The notes under the pieces: generated by a model
Seen by the model: the letters and a program-made list of their open reading frames with translations, nothing else
What the model was told of the DNA's origin: nothing
Database searches by the model: none
Assembly (NCBI GenBank): GCA_015099395.1
Contig: AP024096.1
Span: forward strand, 3,844,001 to 3,908,000
Length of the DNA: 64,000 nt
From: Ktedonobacteria bacterium brp13
GTDB taxonomy: Bacteria; Chloroflexota; Ktedonobacteria; Ktedonobacterales; Ktedonobacteraceae
Reading direction: 5' to 3'
Shown: one piece after another, positions 18,869 through 26,509 of the stretch
Layout of the letters: each line of letters opens with the position of its first letter
Position numbering within the stretch: position 1 is the stretch's first letter
Translations under genes and position numbers: made by a program

Positions 18869-18893
18869 TGGAATTGACCCGTTTTTGGAGGGG
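18869..18893 (+). other. Solo IS3-type end
   Basis: TGGAATTGACCCGTTTTTGG followed by AGGGG resembles the IS3-type ends at 179 and 23978. No transposase follows, so this is a solo end in the long gap 18606-19494. Confidence 0.5.
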
Positions 18894-18974
18894 ACTCAAA
18901 CGGAAAAAGTGAGTCAGTGGAGATGCATCAAATGAGAGAAAAACGATCATTTCTCTCCGTATATCTACGTATTA

Positions 18975-19073
18975 TATGGTGCCCCAGAATATCAAGTCAA
19001 AAACTTGTATGGTGCCCCAGAATGTCAAGTCAAAAACTTGTATGGTGCCCCAGAATGTCAAGTCAAAAACTTG
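18975..19073. repeat. Three tandem 33-bp repeats with an internal hairpin
   Basis: Three consecutive copies of a 33-bp unit starting TATGGTGCCCCAGAAT, differing at one base in the first copy. Each unit contains the short inverted repeat CAAGT-caaaa-ACTTG. Could be an amplified IS terminal repeat or a regulatory array. Confidence 0.9.
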
Positions 19074-19294
19074 CGAGTTTCTAAGAGAAATCTCCTTTCT
19101 TTAAATCTTCGTAACATGGGCGAAATTATCTTATCAATACCTCGAATCTGATCATTCAATGGGCCTAAAACATAGCAAAAAGCTGATCATATGTGTATTA
19201 ATAATATAAAAAGATAAGAATATTTTTTGAGTGCAGAAAGGATACTATTATTTAAGCGGAATAAGTACACTGGATCTTCTATTTTGGAGAGAAG

Positions 19295-19396
19295 GTGAGA
19301 TCAACTTGTTGTCAGGTTCTTAAAACCCAGATTGATAACAACGTAAAACCAGAAGACGCTATTGAAGTTCTGGACGAAGTTAGATCTGTTTTATAA
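19295..19396 (+). CDS. Possible small protein (33 residues)
   Basis: GTG at 19295 is preceded by GGAG with a five-base spacer and opens a 33-residue frame beginning RSTCCQVLKTQID and ending DAIEVLDEVRSVL. The composition is protein-like, but there is no known match. It may be the tail of a lost gene. The rest of the gap between the ECF operon and the MFS gene shows no gene. Confidence 0.25.
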   Translation: MRSTCCQVLKTQIDNNVKPEDAIEVLDEVRSVL

Positions 19397-19494
19397 GTAA
19401 CCTAATAGTGCTGCCAGTACATGATAATGCTGCTCAAGCATGGCAACAAAAGCGTATATTTTTTTGACAAATTTGACAAAAAGGTAGAACTATC

Positions 19495-20811
19495 ATGAGT
19501 GAGTGTATTGTAAACGATACAGATCAAATAGGGGTTGTCAAAGATAATAGGCAGGAGACAATTCTTGGAATGCCGCGTAACCTGCTCTTGAGATATATTG
19601 CGATCATCGTATTTATGGTGGGTGATGGGCTGGAGGCAGGCTGGCTTTCACCTTATATAGTGACACTAGGCTTTACTGAACAGCAGGCGGCGCTCATTTT
19701 CACCATTTACGGTATCGCCCTCGCCATTGCATCCTGGTTTTCGGGCGCGCTCGCAAGTATCTGGGGACCACGGCGTACCATGTTGACAGGCTTATTCATC
19801 TGGATAGTATTTGATATCGGGTTTATCACGCTGGGAGTTATGCCGCACAACTATCCATTAATGATGCTCATGTATAGCTTGCGCGGTTTGGGATATCCAT
19901 TCTTCGCGTATGGTTTCCTCGTTTGGATTACCTACGTTACGCCAGCAAACAGATTGAGTACAGCTGTGGGCTGGTTCTGGTTTTTCTTTGCTGGTGGATT
20001 ACTTGTGCTTGGGCCCTACTATTCCAGCTTCATCCTGCCCCGTATCGGGTCTGTAGCGACCCTGTGGACAGCGCTAGCATGGGTAGTGGTGGGTGGTATC
20101 CTGGGTGTAGCATTAACGCCAGGAAGATCCAAGCAGGCTGCCGAAGGAAAAAACGTCATAATAGCAAGTTTGCTGAGAGACGCCTCTATTGTCATAAATA
20201 ACCCGAGGATAGCAATCGGTGGTATTGTGCGTATAATTAATTCCGTACCATCAACCGGCTTTCTCGTCTTCTTCCCCATCTACTTCACCAGCAGAAGCGT
20301 CGGATTTACCCTTACGCAATGGTTACAATTGCTGGGGGCAATGTTTCTGAGTAACGCCATCTGGAATCTCTTGTGGGGAATATTGGGGAATCGTGTGGGC
20401 TGGCGCAATACAGTACTATGGTTTGGTGGGGTCGGCTGTGCGATCTCTTTACTACTAGTCTATTATGTGCCAACGATATTCGGGCCCAATTATTTTTTAA
20501 CCTTGGTAGCAGTGATCTGCTACGGCATAATGCTGGCAGCATATACACCGCTCTCGGCTTTGATGCCTTCAATGGCGCCAGAGAATAAAGGAGGCGCGAT
20601 GGCGATACTCAACCTGGGAGCAGGCCTGGCTGCGTTCGTTGGCCCCGCACTCGTAGCCATCTTCGAGCCCAGTATTCAGGTTGTAGGATTGATCTGGCTC
20701 TTTGCCATCTTACACGTGATAGGAGCGATCATGACACACTTCCTGAAACTCCCCGAAGAGATAGAGCAGAAAGAAAGGGCGGTTGCACCAGCCAGAGTAG
20801 GAGTGGAATAA
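19495..20811 (+). CDS. MFS polyol permease (RbtT/DalT/CsbX-like)
   Basis: 438-residue major facilitator with about twelve hydrophobic segments. The N-terminal VFMVGDGLEAGWLSPYIV, YGIALAIASWFSGALASIWGPRR (loop 2-3 signature) and RGLGYPFFAYGF match the ribitol/arabitol permease subfamily as I know it. Members import sugar alcohols by proton symport. AAAAGGTAG precedes the ATG. It stands alone, with no dehydrogenase or kinase next to it, so the substrate is inferred from family only. Confidence 0.85.
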   Translation: MSECIVNDTDQIGVVKDNRQETILGMPRNLLLRYIAIIVFMVGDGLEAGWLSPYIVTLGFTEQQAALIFTIYGIALAIASWFSGALASIWGPRRTMLTGLFIWIVFDIGFITLGVMPHNYPLMMLMYSLRGLGYPFFAYGFLVWITYVTPANRLSTAVGWFWFFFAGGLLVLGPYYSSFILPRIGSVATLWTALAWVVVGGILGVALTPGRSKQAAEGKNVIIASLLRDASIVINNPRIAIGGIVRIINSVPSTGFLVFFPIYFTSRSVGFTLTQWLQLLGAMFLSNAIWNLLWGILGNRVGWRNTVLWFGGVGCAISLLLVYYVPTIFGPNYFLTLVAVICYGIMLAAYTPLSALMPSMAPENKGGAMAILNLGAGLAAFVGPALVAIFEPSIQVVGLIWLFAILHVIGAIMTHFLKLPEEIEQKERAVAPARVGVE

Positions 20812-21078
20812 AAAACACGGCAATGATGCTTGAGATTAAAACCAGGCTTCTTTGCCAAAGAGGAATCGATTGTAGTTCCCACGGAGTGCGCAACGAGATG
20901 TACTAATCCGTAGCGAGCCAGCCGAAAAATAGGCCTTCTTCATGAGGAAGAATAAAAAGATTCCTAACAAGACCCAGGGCCGAGATACGCTGAAAATAGG
21001 ACATAGGGATGGGAATACTGCTGCTAACTTAGGTTAGTGGCACCAAAACAACCTAAAAATGGGCTTTTTTATCTGCTA

Positions 21079-21232
21079 AGGCATGGTTCAAATCAATGTG
21101 ACAGTTGTGAACAGTTGGGTTACCCCAAAATAAATCTTGAAGCCGCTCAGGAAGGCAGTTCAGAATTTATTTTTCACCGTTCTGATTGTTCAAAATTGTC
21201 ACATTGGTTCAAGCTCATTTTGAACCATGCCT
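21079..21232. repeat. Fold-back inverted-repeat element (about 154 bp)
   Basis: Perfect 14-bp ends AGGCATGGTTCAAA (21079-21092) and TTTGAACCATGCCT (21219-21232) enclose a second perfect pair, CAATGTGACA (21094-21103) and TGTCACATTG (21197-21206). The centre can be read as a short frame, but it has no ribosome site. It resembles a MITE or a structured transcript; nothing else was recognised in 20812-21454. Confidence 0.8.
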
Positions 21233-21454
21233 AACTATATATATAAACGGAGTTCGAGACACGTTGAATGACTTTGTGGACCGTTGTGTTTTCAGTTCTG
21301 GCAGAACCACCTATTCTTGTCGATAGTAATAAAATCTGCTAATATAATAAAAGTAATCTCTTGGTCTCCATATTTGCATTGACTAGAATACGGCAGGTGG
21401 ATCAGATGCCTTATTGCTCACAGCGAGAGGCTTGTAAACTGTTGATCGCTTGCA

Positions 21455-21529
21455 CTTACTACGTATCCGAAAACTTGAGTGCAGAGCACTAGCGACGCCA
21501 GTCGCGTTGGTTTTCGGAATAAGATCTTA
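21455..21529 (-). mobile_element. 75-bp multi-hairpin element, copy 1
   Basis: The minus strand of this segment matches 31458-31532 with few differences and exactly the same length. Outer arms (TATCCGAAAAC against GTTTTCGGAATA) enclose hairpins AGTGC-aga-GCACT and GCGAC-gcca-GTCGC. Both copies are bounded by TAAG when read in the orientation of copy 2. See copy 2 for the related empty site. Confidence 0.85.
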
Positions 21530-21601
21530 GGCTTTGGACCTGACCAACTCTAGCGCACCTACCTAATTAGGATAGTGGCTGGACGAAAGGAGCTATGAGC
21601 T

Positions 21602-21970
21602 ATGGCAATTCCTCCGGGAGATAGAATTATTATTAACCCCGACTATGTCCATTCGGTCGGTGTACAGATCAAAAAAGACGCTGCAATCCTGATGGATTCA
21701 GAAGCGCACAGCGTGCAGGATTTTCAGAAGACACTTACTCAGCTTAACGATCTTAATTTCCCTGTACAACTATACTCCTCGCTCTACCAGTTTATTAATA
21801 TCCATACAACTGCATTTAATCAGCTATTTCAGGACCGCCAGCATATAGGCGATGCGCTACAGGATACCAAGAATGCGGCTGAGGAGAACGAAATCAAGAC
21901 TATGGCTAACTTTAATGCTACTTCTGGTATAGACATGAACGGACCGGCGGAGCTTCCTATTATCAAATAA
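21602..21970 (+). CDS. Small helical protein, possible type VII secretion-like substrate
   Basis: 122 residues, not recognised as a named family. AAAGGAG nine bases upstream of ATG supports expression. After a short N-terminal INPDYV segment it is largely alpha-helical with two amphipathic stretches (VQIKKDAAILMDSEAHSV and FNQLFQDRQHIGDALQDTKN), the size and shape of EsxA/WXG100 or EspC-like substrates, though no WXG is present. It is directly followed by a large protein with a helical N-terminal part. Function is inferred from size and context only. Confidence 0.6.
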   Translation: MAIPPGDRIIINPDYVHSVGVQIKKDAAILMDSEAHSVQDFQKTLTQLNDLNFPVQLYSSLYQFINIHTTAFNQLFQDRQHIGDALQDTKNAAEENEIKTMANFNATSGIDMNGPAELPIIK

Positions 21971-22016
21971 GCTGCCAGGCATAGCGATGATCTATCTAGA
22001 AAAGGGATTTTTTGGA

Positions 22017-23624
22017 ATGACGACATTCGACAATTTGACACGCTCATTCAACGATGGACTATCGAAGATTACCTCATATACTCCCCTGGTTATTAGCAAT
22101 TTTCAGAGTGCGGATAGCCAGTTTCGTGGTCGTAAAAATCAGCTGGTTGAGAGTTATGATGTGAAGTTTGCAGGCATGGGGGCTATGATGTTTGCTCAGG
22201 CGGTTGAGAACAATATCGAGATTACCAGCCGCATGGAACAGAAATTGAGTGACTTTGTCACCGCCAGCAACCATACAAATCAGGAAATCCACAGCGCGAA
22301 CCAGCAGTACGGCGACCAGATAAACAATTTTGTCTACTATGATAATATTGAAGGGCTTAGCTATTACGGCTATTCCTTGGATGATGTCACGAATCAGCTC
22401 AGGGACGGCACGTTAAGCGTCTACGTCGATATCGGCGGCGTACTCGACTTGAGCCAGCAGTTTCTCCTGGAACAACTGGACCAGGCTAAAGCAGGAATAT
22501 TGAGTGATCTTCAGTTCCAATACTCTGATCACGTCCAGCAATATCTCGATGAGTTCAACCGGCAGAAAAGCCACATTCAAGGGAACAATCCTGTCCAGGT
22601 GTATGAATATAAGCAGATGTATGACCAGCAAGTTCAACAGGAAAATACTTATCTGGACACTGCAAAGAACGAACTAGAATATTTTTATAACAATCAACAT
22701 AGCGCATTTTCGGACTGGTATACTGCCATTGTCACGATAATTGGTACCTACAAGGACGAGATTGCTTGGGCGTCCGCGACGGGCGAGGTGAGCGTAGGAA
22801 ATCTTCTCCAGGATCTGATTCACGCGCCGAATGGCTCGCCGATAGTCATCTACCGGACCAACGATGGTGGGCTGGTGGTGGCCGTGAACTCGATGAACAA
22901 TAATTTGAGTTCTCAGCAGAACGCGCTACTGGTGCAGCAAGCTATTCAAAATTATGATAGCTTGAATAACATTACTAATCCCAAGGTCACGATCCTAGGT
23001 TACAAGGGTGGAAACGACATCGTGCAGTCTCTCGCGAAGGACAACAATCCATTCCAGATCAGCAATGTGGTACTTGTTGGAGCAAGCATTAGTCAGATGC
23101 CACAAATTGGCATCAACTATACTGACTATGTGGCCCCAGGCGATGATAACGCTGGGACCGGTAATGCATCGATTGTGCCTCATAGTGCAGCCGACAAAGC
23201 AAATCTTGCTGTAGATGCAGGCGAGATCGCTCTGGGTGCCGCTGGCGGTGGCGGTGTCCCCGGAGTGCTTGTAGCAACAGGCGAGGTGATTACTAGTACG
23301 GTTGTTCCCATGGCGTTAAATAGTAACAGCGGTGATGTCAGCGGTGCCTCTAATGGTGGTTTGTATTTTGATACTCCTCCATCCCTCAGCCCGAACCAAA
23401 CAGTCGGCCATCACGATTTAGTAGCGGTACCGAACGAGCCAGGAGAGTCTAGTTCTAGCTGGAAACTGACACCTGAGTTTCCTTTCGTGCGTGGCAAGAA
23501 CGTCGACTATACCCAGAGCACCTATCTGGATATGATGGGCCTTCCTGATCCTAAGACCGGGAAAACACTCCAGGGCTTTGATCCGCTCACTCCACCGACC
23601 TACTTCGATCTTCCTTCCCAGTAG
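22017..23624 (+). CDS. Large helical protein with alpha/beta-hydrolase-like middle region, unrecognised
   Basis: 535 residues, no family recognised. Residues 1-260 are rich in long helices (FNRQKSHIQ, YEYKQMYDQQVQQENTYLD). Residues 265-370 look like a Rossmann/hydrolase core: SPIVIYRTNDGGLVVAVNSM, then VTILGYKGGNDIVQSLA in the position of a GxSxG elbow (Ser replaced by Lys), NVVLVGASI and a DYVAPGDD turn. A Gly-Ala hydrophobic segment near 405-440 and a Pro-rich tail follow. Actinobacterial type VII neighbours often pair a helical small protein with such degenerate hydrolases. ATG at 22017 has AAGGGA upstream; an in-frame ATG at 21987 has none. Confidence 0.65.
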   Translation: MTTFDNLTRSFNDGLSKITSYTPLVISNFQSADSQFRGRKNQLVESYDVKFAGMGAMMFAQAVENNIEITSRMEQKLSDFVTASNHTNQEIHSANQQYGDQINNFVYYDNIEGLSYYGYSLDDVTNQLRDGTLSVYVDIGGVLDLSQQFLLEQLDQAKAGILSDLQFQYSDHVQQYLDEFNRQKSHIQGNNPVQVYEYKQMYDQQVQQENTYLDTAKNELEYFYNNQHSAFSDWYTAIVTIIGTYKDEIAWASATGEVSVGNLLQDLIHAPNGSPIVIYRTNDGGLVVAVNSMNNNLSSQQNALLVQQAIQNYDSLNNITNPKVTILGYKGGNDIVQSLAKDNNPFQISNVVLVGASISQMPQIGINYTDYVAPGDDNAGTGNASIVPHSAADKANLAVDAGEIALGAAGGGGVPGVLVATGEVITSTVVPMALNSNSGDVSGASNGGLYFDTPPSLSPNQTVGHHDLVAVPNEPGESSSSWKLTPEFPFVRGKNVDYTQSTYLDMMGLPDPKTGKTLQGFDPLTPPTYFDLPSQ

Positions 23625-23693
23625 TCCGTCAAGTTTGACCGGCGCTACTGAGATAGTTGATGTGTTTTTGTAAGAAAGTTAGGGCCATTAAAG

Positions 23694-23957
23694 ATGGATA
23701 GTACTCAAATAGGTGGTCTGGTTGCTCTACTCATCTTCGTCGTTTTACCAGTTGTCATAGGATTGCTACTCATCATCTATGCAAGAGCGCTTGCCCGCTC
23801 ACGATTGCGCTTTCTGGCTCGGAACAGCTCAGAACAGCTTGAACCTAGTGGCGCTGCTATCGCGCTCTATCGTTTTGCCGGAGTAGTTATCATGGTCACG
23901 CCCATCGTCGTCATCCTAATAGGAGTGCTCGTCTCGCTGAACCAGCGTCCTTGGTAG
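23694..23957 (+). CDS. Small two-helix membrane protein
   Basis: 87 residues with two hydrophobic segments (LVALLIFVVLPVVIGLLLII and FAGVVIMVTPIVVILIGVL) joined by a basic loop, so both ends probably face the same side. No family recognised. It lies 69 bp after the large helical protein on the same strand and may be its membrane partner or immunity factor; this is inference from position. Confidence 0.6.
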   Translation: MDSTQIGGLVALLIFVVLPVVIGLLLIIYARALARSRLRFLARNSSEQLEPSGAAIALYRFAGVVIMVTPIVVILIGVLVSLNQRPW

Positions 23958-23977
23958 ATGTTTATTGATCTCAGCAG

Positions 23978-24178
23978 TGGAGTTCCCCCGAATTTGGAGG
24001 GTCGGAGAAGAGAAATCTGATATACTAGAGCCAGGAGGGTTCAATGGGCAAATCTCAACCGACCTACACGCGCGAATTCAAACAACAAGCAGTCGCACTC
24101 TTTGAAACCAGTGGAAAGAGTAAAACACAAATTTCCAGAGATTTGGGTATTTCTGATAATGCTTTAAGCAAATGGTAA
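23978..24178 (+). pseudogene. IS3-family left end with truncated orfA
   Basis: The IS end (TGGAGTTCCCCCGAATTTGG) at 23978 is followed by AGGAGG and ATG at 24044. The frame encodes the orfA helix-turn-helix (YTREFKQQAVALFE, then KTQISRDLGISDNALSKW) and stops after 44 codons at 24176-24178. The rest of the element is gone. The same end and start are fused to orfB at 179-640. Confidence 0.88.
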
Positions 24179-24208
24179 AAAAAAACCGACGCTCAGTTCT
24201 GACACTAC

Positions 24209-24235
24209 CTACCTGAGTTATTGATACTCAGGTAG
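24209..24235. terminator. Terminator-like hairpin after the formate dehydrogenase operon
   Basis: Perfect 10-bp stem CTACCTGAGT / ACTCAGGTAG with a seven-base loop, 45 bp past the last gene of the minus-strand operon. No strong T-run on either side, so it may be a weak terminator or a 3'-stabilising hairpin. Confidence 0.5.
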
Positions 24236-24279
24236 GAGATTCCTTTTAAGCTAATGCATATTTAGCGATGTAGAATGCT

Positions 24280-25392
24280 CTAATGACGCGCATTCCACAG
24301 GGAAATATGAGCATCCTCGCTTGAGCTGCGGCCCGCTTCGACAATCGTGCGACGCAGGAAATAACCGCCGATGAGGGCCATCAGTGGGATCAAGATACCC
24401 ACTTTGCTGGCTTTTTTATTGGCATGTCCGGCGTGTTTGCCTTTGCCGCCTAGTAGCGAGAGCGTTTGTAGCAGCCAGGGCAGGAGCAGTCCACCGCCAA
24501 ACATGAAGCGCCAGAAAGTGTGACCATGCTCGTTTGGACCTGTACCAACTAGCGGACGGGCTGTGCGGTTCGCGTGGCGCAAGAATGCGAGCAAGCCGAC
24601 CGTCTCAAGCAGCATCGCGGTCCATTCCAGCTTTTCTAGCTTATGCAGGGTACGGGCTGGCACGCCGAAGGTACGCAGCACGATCGAGATGAGCGCGGAA
24701 CTGGTCGAAAATGCGGAGGAGATAAAGACGGCTCCCAACATCTTACCACGCGACCAGAGCGGTACACTTGTGGCTGCCAGCAAGACTCCGGTATAGCTGC
24801 CCAGGAAGGCGGCGAAAAATGCTCCCGGCACAGCGAACAACTTCTGTGGCAAGTTAGCCAGCAGCCTGGCTCCCCACCATTTGCCAAGCAGGCCGTCTCT
24901 CGCAGCCTGGATCACAACAGCAAGGCCGCTGAAGAGTGAAAAGCCCATAACGCTCCATGTGCCCATCGACATCGGCGACCTGACCTTGAATACGCGTAGC
25001 ATATGCAAGAAGCGCTCAGGGCGTCCCAGGTCCGCAATGAGCAGCGGCGGGCAGGGAAGCAGCGCCAGCAGCGCCAGGTAGTAGCCTGCGCGAACGATGG
25101 TGCGATCTTCCTTTGAGCCGAAGAGCAAGGCCAGCGAAGCGATGAGATAACTTCCAGCTGCTAGTCCGCCAAAGAAGAAATACCAGATAATCTCTGTGTG
25201 CCAGACCGGCACCTTTAGCGAAGGGTAATCATAGTAAGTTGGTTCCTCCGCCTCGCGCTCTGGATCAGGCGTGTAGCCGGTTGTCAGTACGGCTAATCGC
25301 TCCAGTGCCGCGTCACTACCCAGTTTTGTGAGCAGCGACGTAGCGCGTTGTTGCACAGCCTCGATTGATAGTGGTACGCGAATATTTTCCAT
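24280..25392 (-). CDS. NrfD/polysulfide reductase-type membrane subunit
   Basis: 370-residue membrane anchor of the formate dehydrogenase complex. After a hydrophilic N-terminus the NrfD fold begins with WHTEIIWYFFFGGLAAGSYLIASL; LIADLGRPERFLHMLRVFKVRSPMS follows, the conserved R-x-RFLHMLR-x-SPMS motif of the family. About eight hydrophobic segments are visible. It probably transfers electrons from the ferredoxin-like subunit to menaquinone. It is the third gene of the operon, 13 bp after the FeS subunit. It is NrfD-like rather than FdnI-like (cytochrome b), so haem-free. Confidence 0.93.
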   Translation of the reverse strand: MENIRVPLSIEAVQQRATSLLTKLGSDAALERLAVLTTGYTPDPEREAEEPTYYDYPSLKVPVWHTEIIWYFFFGGLAAGSYLIASLALLFGSKEDRTIVRAGYYLALLALLPCPPLLIADLGRPERFLHMLRVFKVRSPMSMGTWSVMGFSLFSGLAVVIQAARDGLLGKWWGARLLANLPQKLFAVPGAFFAAFLGSYTGVLLAATSVPLWSRGKMLGAVFISSAFSTSSALISIVLRTFGVPARTLHKLEKLEWTAMLLETVGLLAFLRHANRTARPLVGTGPNEHGHTFWRFMFGGGLLLPWLLQTLSLLGGKGKHAGHANKKASKVGILIPLMALIGGYFLRRTIVEAGRSSSEDAHISLWNARH

Positions 25393-25405
25393 ATGCTCTG
25401 TTCCC

Positions 25406-26506
25406 TTACTCCTTATTCTTGAAGAATAACATCCCCATCAGACTCAGGAACAGCACAGCGAAAACGGACCGCAGCGATGTTGGAATAATGTTATTTGATG
25501 GGCGCTGAGGATTACTCGGCAAGTTATAAACTTCAGGCTCGTCTAGCAGCAGGAAAAAGGAGTTTAGCCCATCCTCAAGGATGTTGTCATCGACACCATA
25601 CAGACGGGCCTCGGTGGCTCCTTTTTTGTGCAGTATGCCCACGCGCTCGCGTGCCATGGCCTTCAGTTCTTCTACAGGACCGAACTGGATGGAATCGGTA
25701 GGGCAAGCTTTCGCGCAGGCCGGCTCAAAGCCATCCTTCAGGCGGTCGTAGCAGAGTGTACACTTGTGGGCGCGACCATCGCCTTCTGAGTCACGAGCGA
25801 TGACGCCGAAGGGACAGGCCACCGTACAGTAAGCACAGCCGTTACAGATGTCCTGCTGCACATAGACCGTATCGAATTCGGTGCGAATGATCGCTCCGGT
25901 CGGGCATGCCTCGTGACAGGGCGCGTTTTTACAGTGCTTACAAACATCACTATGCAGGAGCCAGCGGTCAGTATTAAAGAATGGGAGAGCGGTACCCGGT
26001 GGTGTTTGGGGGATCTCTCCGTTCTCCTTTGCCTCTTCGATGCGATTATCAAAGAGCGGCAGGTCAGGCATGCCTGGACTGCTGGCTCTATCCGGCACAG
26101 TGAGTGTGGGCATAGCACCTAAGGCAGCGAAAAATGATAAGCCAGGCGGCTCCGGCATTTGCGACACCGGAGCCGCTTCCTCCGCCTGCTTAGGCTTGCG
26201 GCGTCCGATCTGCTCGATAAACTGCACGTGGCGCCAGGTCGTTGCGGTCAGAGCCCCGGTATTGTCGTAGCTGTTACCACTCCAGGATGGTTCTGCCCCC
26301 GGAAGTTGGTTCCATTGTTTACAGGCCACTTCACAGGCCTTACAGCCGATGCAGACACTTGTATCGGTGAAGAAGCCCATCGCCTGTTGCTGTGCCGGCG
26401 GTGTCTCCTTGTGTAGAGTTGTTACCGTATCGACGAGAATATCCCTGGCTATTTTGAGTGGTGAGCCTTTCAGTCGCCTCGCTTCTCGCCTCGATTCAAC
26501 AGCCAT
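25406..26506 (-). CDS. Formate dehydrogenase iron-sulfur subunit
   Basis: 366-residue electron-transfer subunit with four [4Fe-4S] cluster motifs: CIGCKACEVACKQWN, CKHCKNAPCHEACPTGAI, CNGCAYCTVACPFGVI and CTLCYDRLKDGFEPACAKAC. A C-terminal hydrophobic segment (VFAVLFLSLMGMLFF) is a single membrane anchor, as in FdnH/FdoH. It lies between the catalytic subunit (3 bp gap) and the NrfD-like subunit, so the complex is formate to FeS chain to quinone. Confidence 0.93.
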   Translation of the reverse strand: MAVESRREARRLKGSPLKIARDILVDTVTTLHKETPPAQQQAMGFFTDTSVCIGCKACEVACKQWNQLPGAEPSWSGNSYDNTGALTATTWRHVQFIEQIGRRKPKQAEEAAPVSQMPEPPGLSFFAALGAMPTLTVPDRASSPGMPDLPLFDNRIEEAKENGEIPQTPPGTALPFFNTDRWLLHSDVCKHCKNAPCHEACPTGAIIRTEFDTVYVQQDICNGCAYCTVACPFGVIARDSEGDGRAHKCTLCYDRLKDGFEPACAKACPTDSIQFGPVEELKAMARERVGILHKKGATEARLYGVDDNILEDGLNSFFLLLDEPEVYNLPSNPQRPSNNIIPTSLRSVFAVLFLSLMGMLFFKNKE

Positions 26507-26509
26507 GTT

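Noticed and set aside
18975..19073. CRISPR array
   Set aside because: The 33-bp units are directly adjacent with no unique spacers, and no cas genes are present.
21037..21234. 65-residue coding frame
   Set aside because: It coincides with the 154-bp inverted-repeat element and has no ribosome site.
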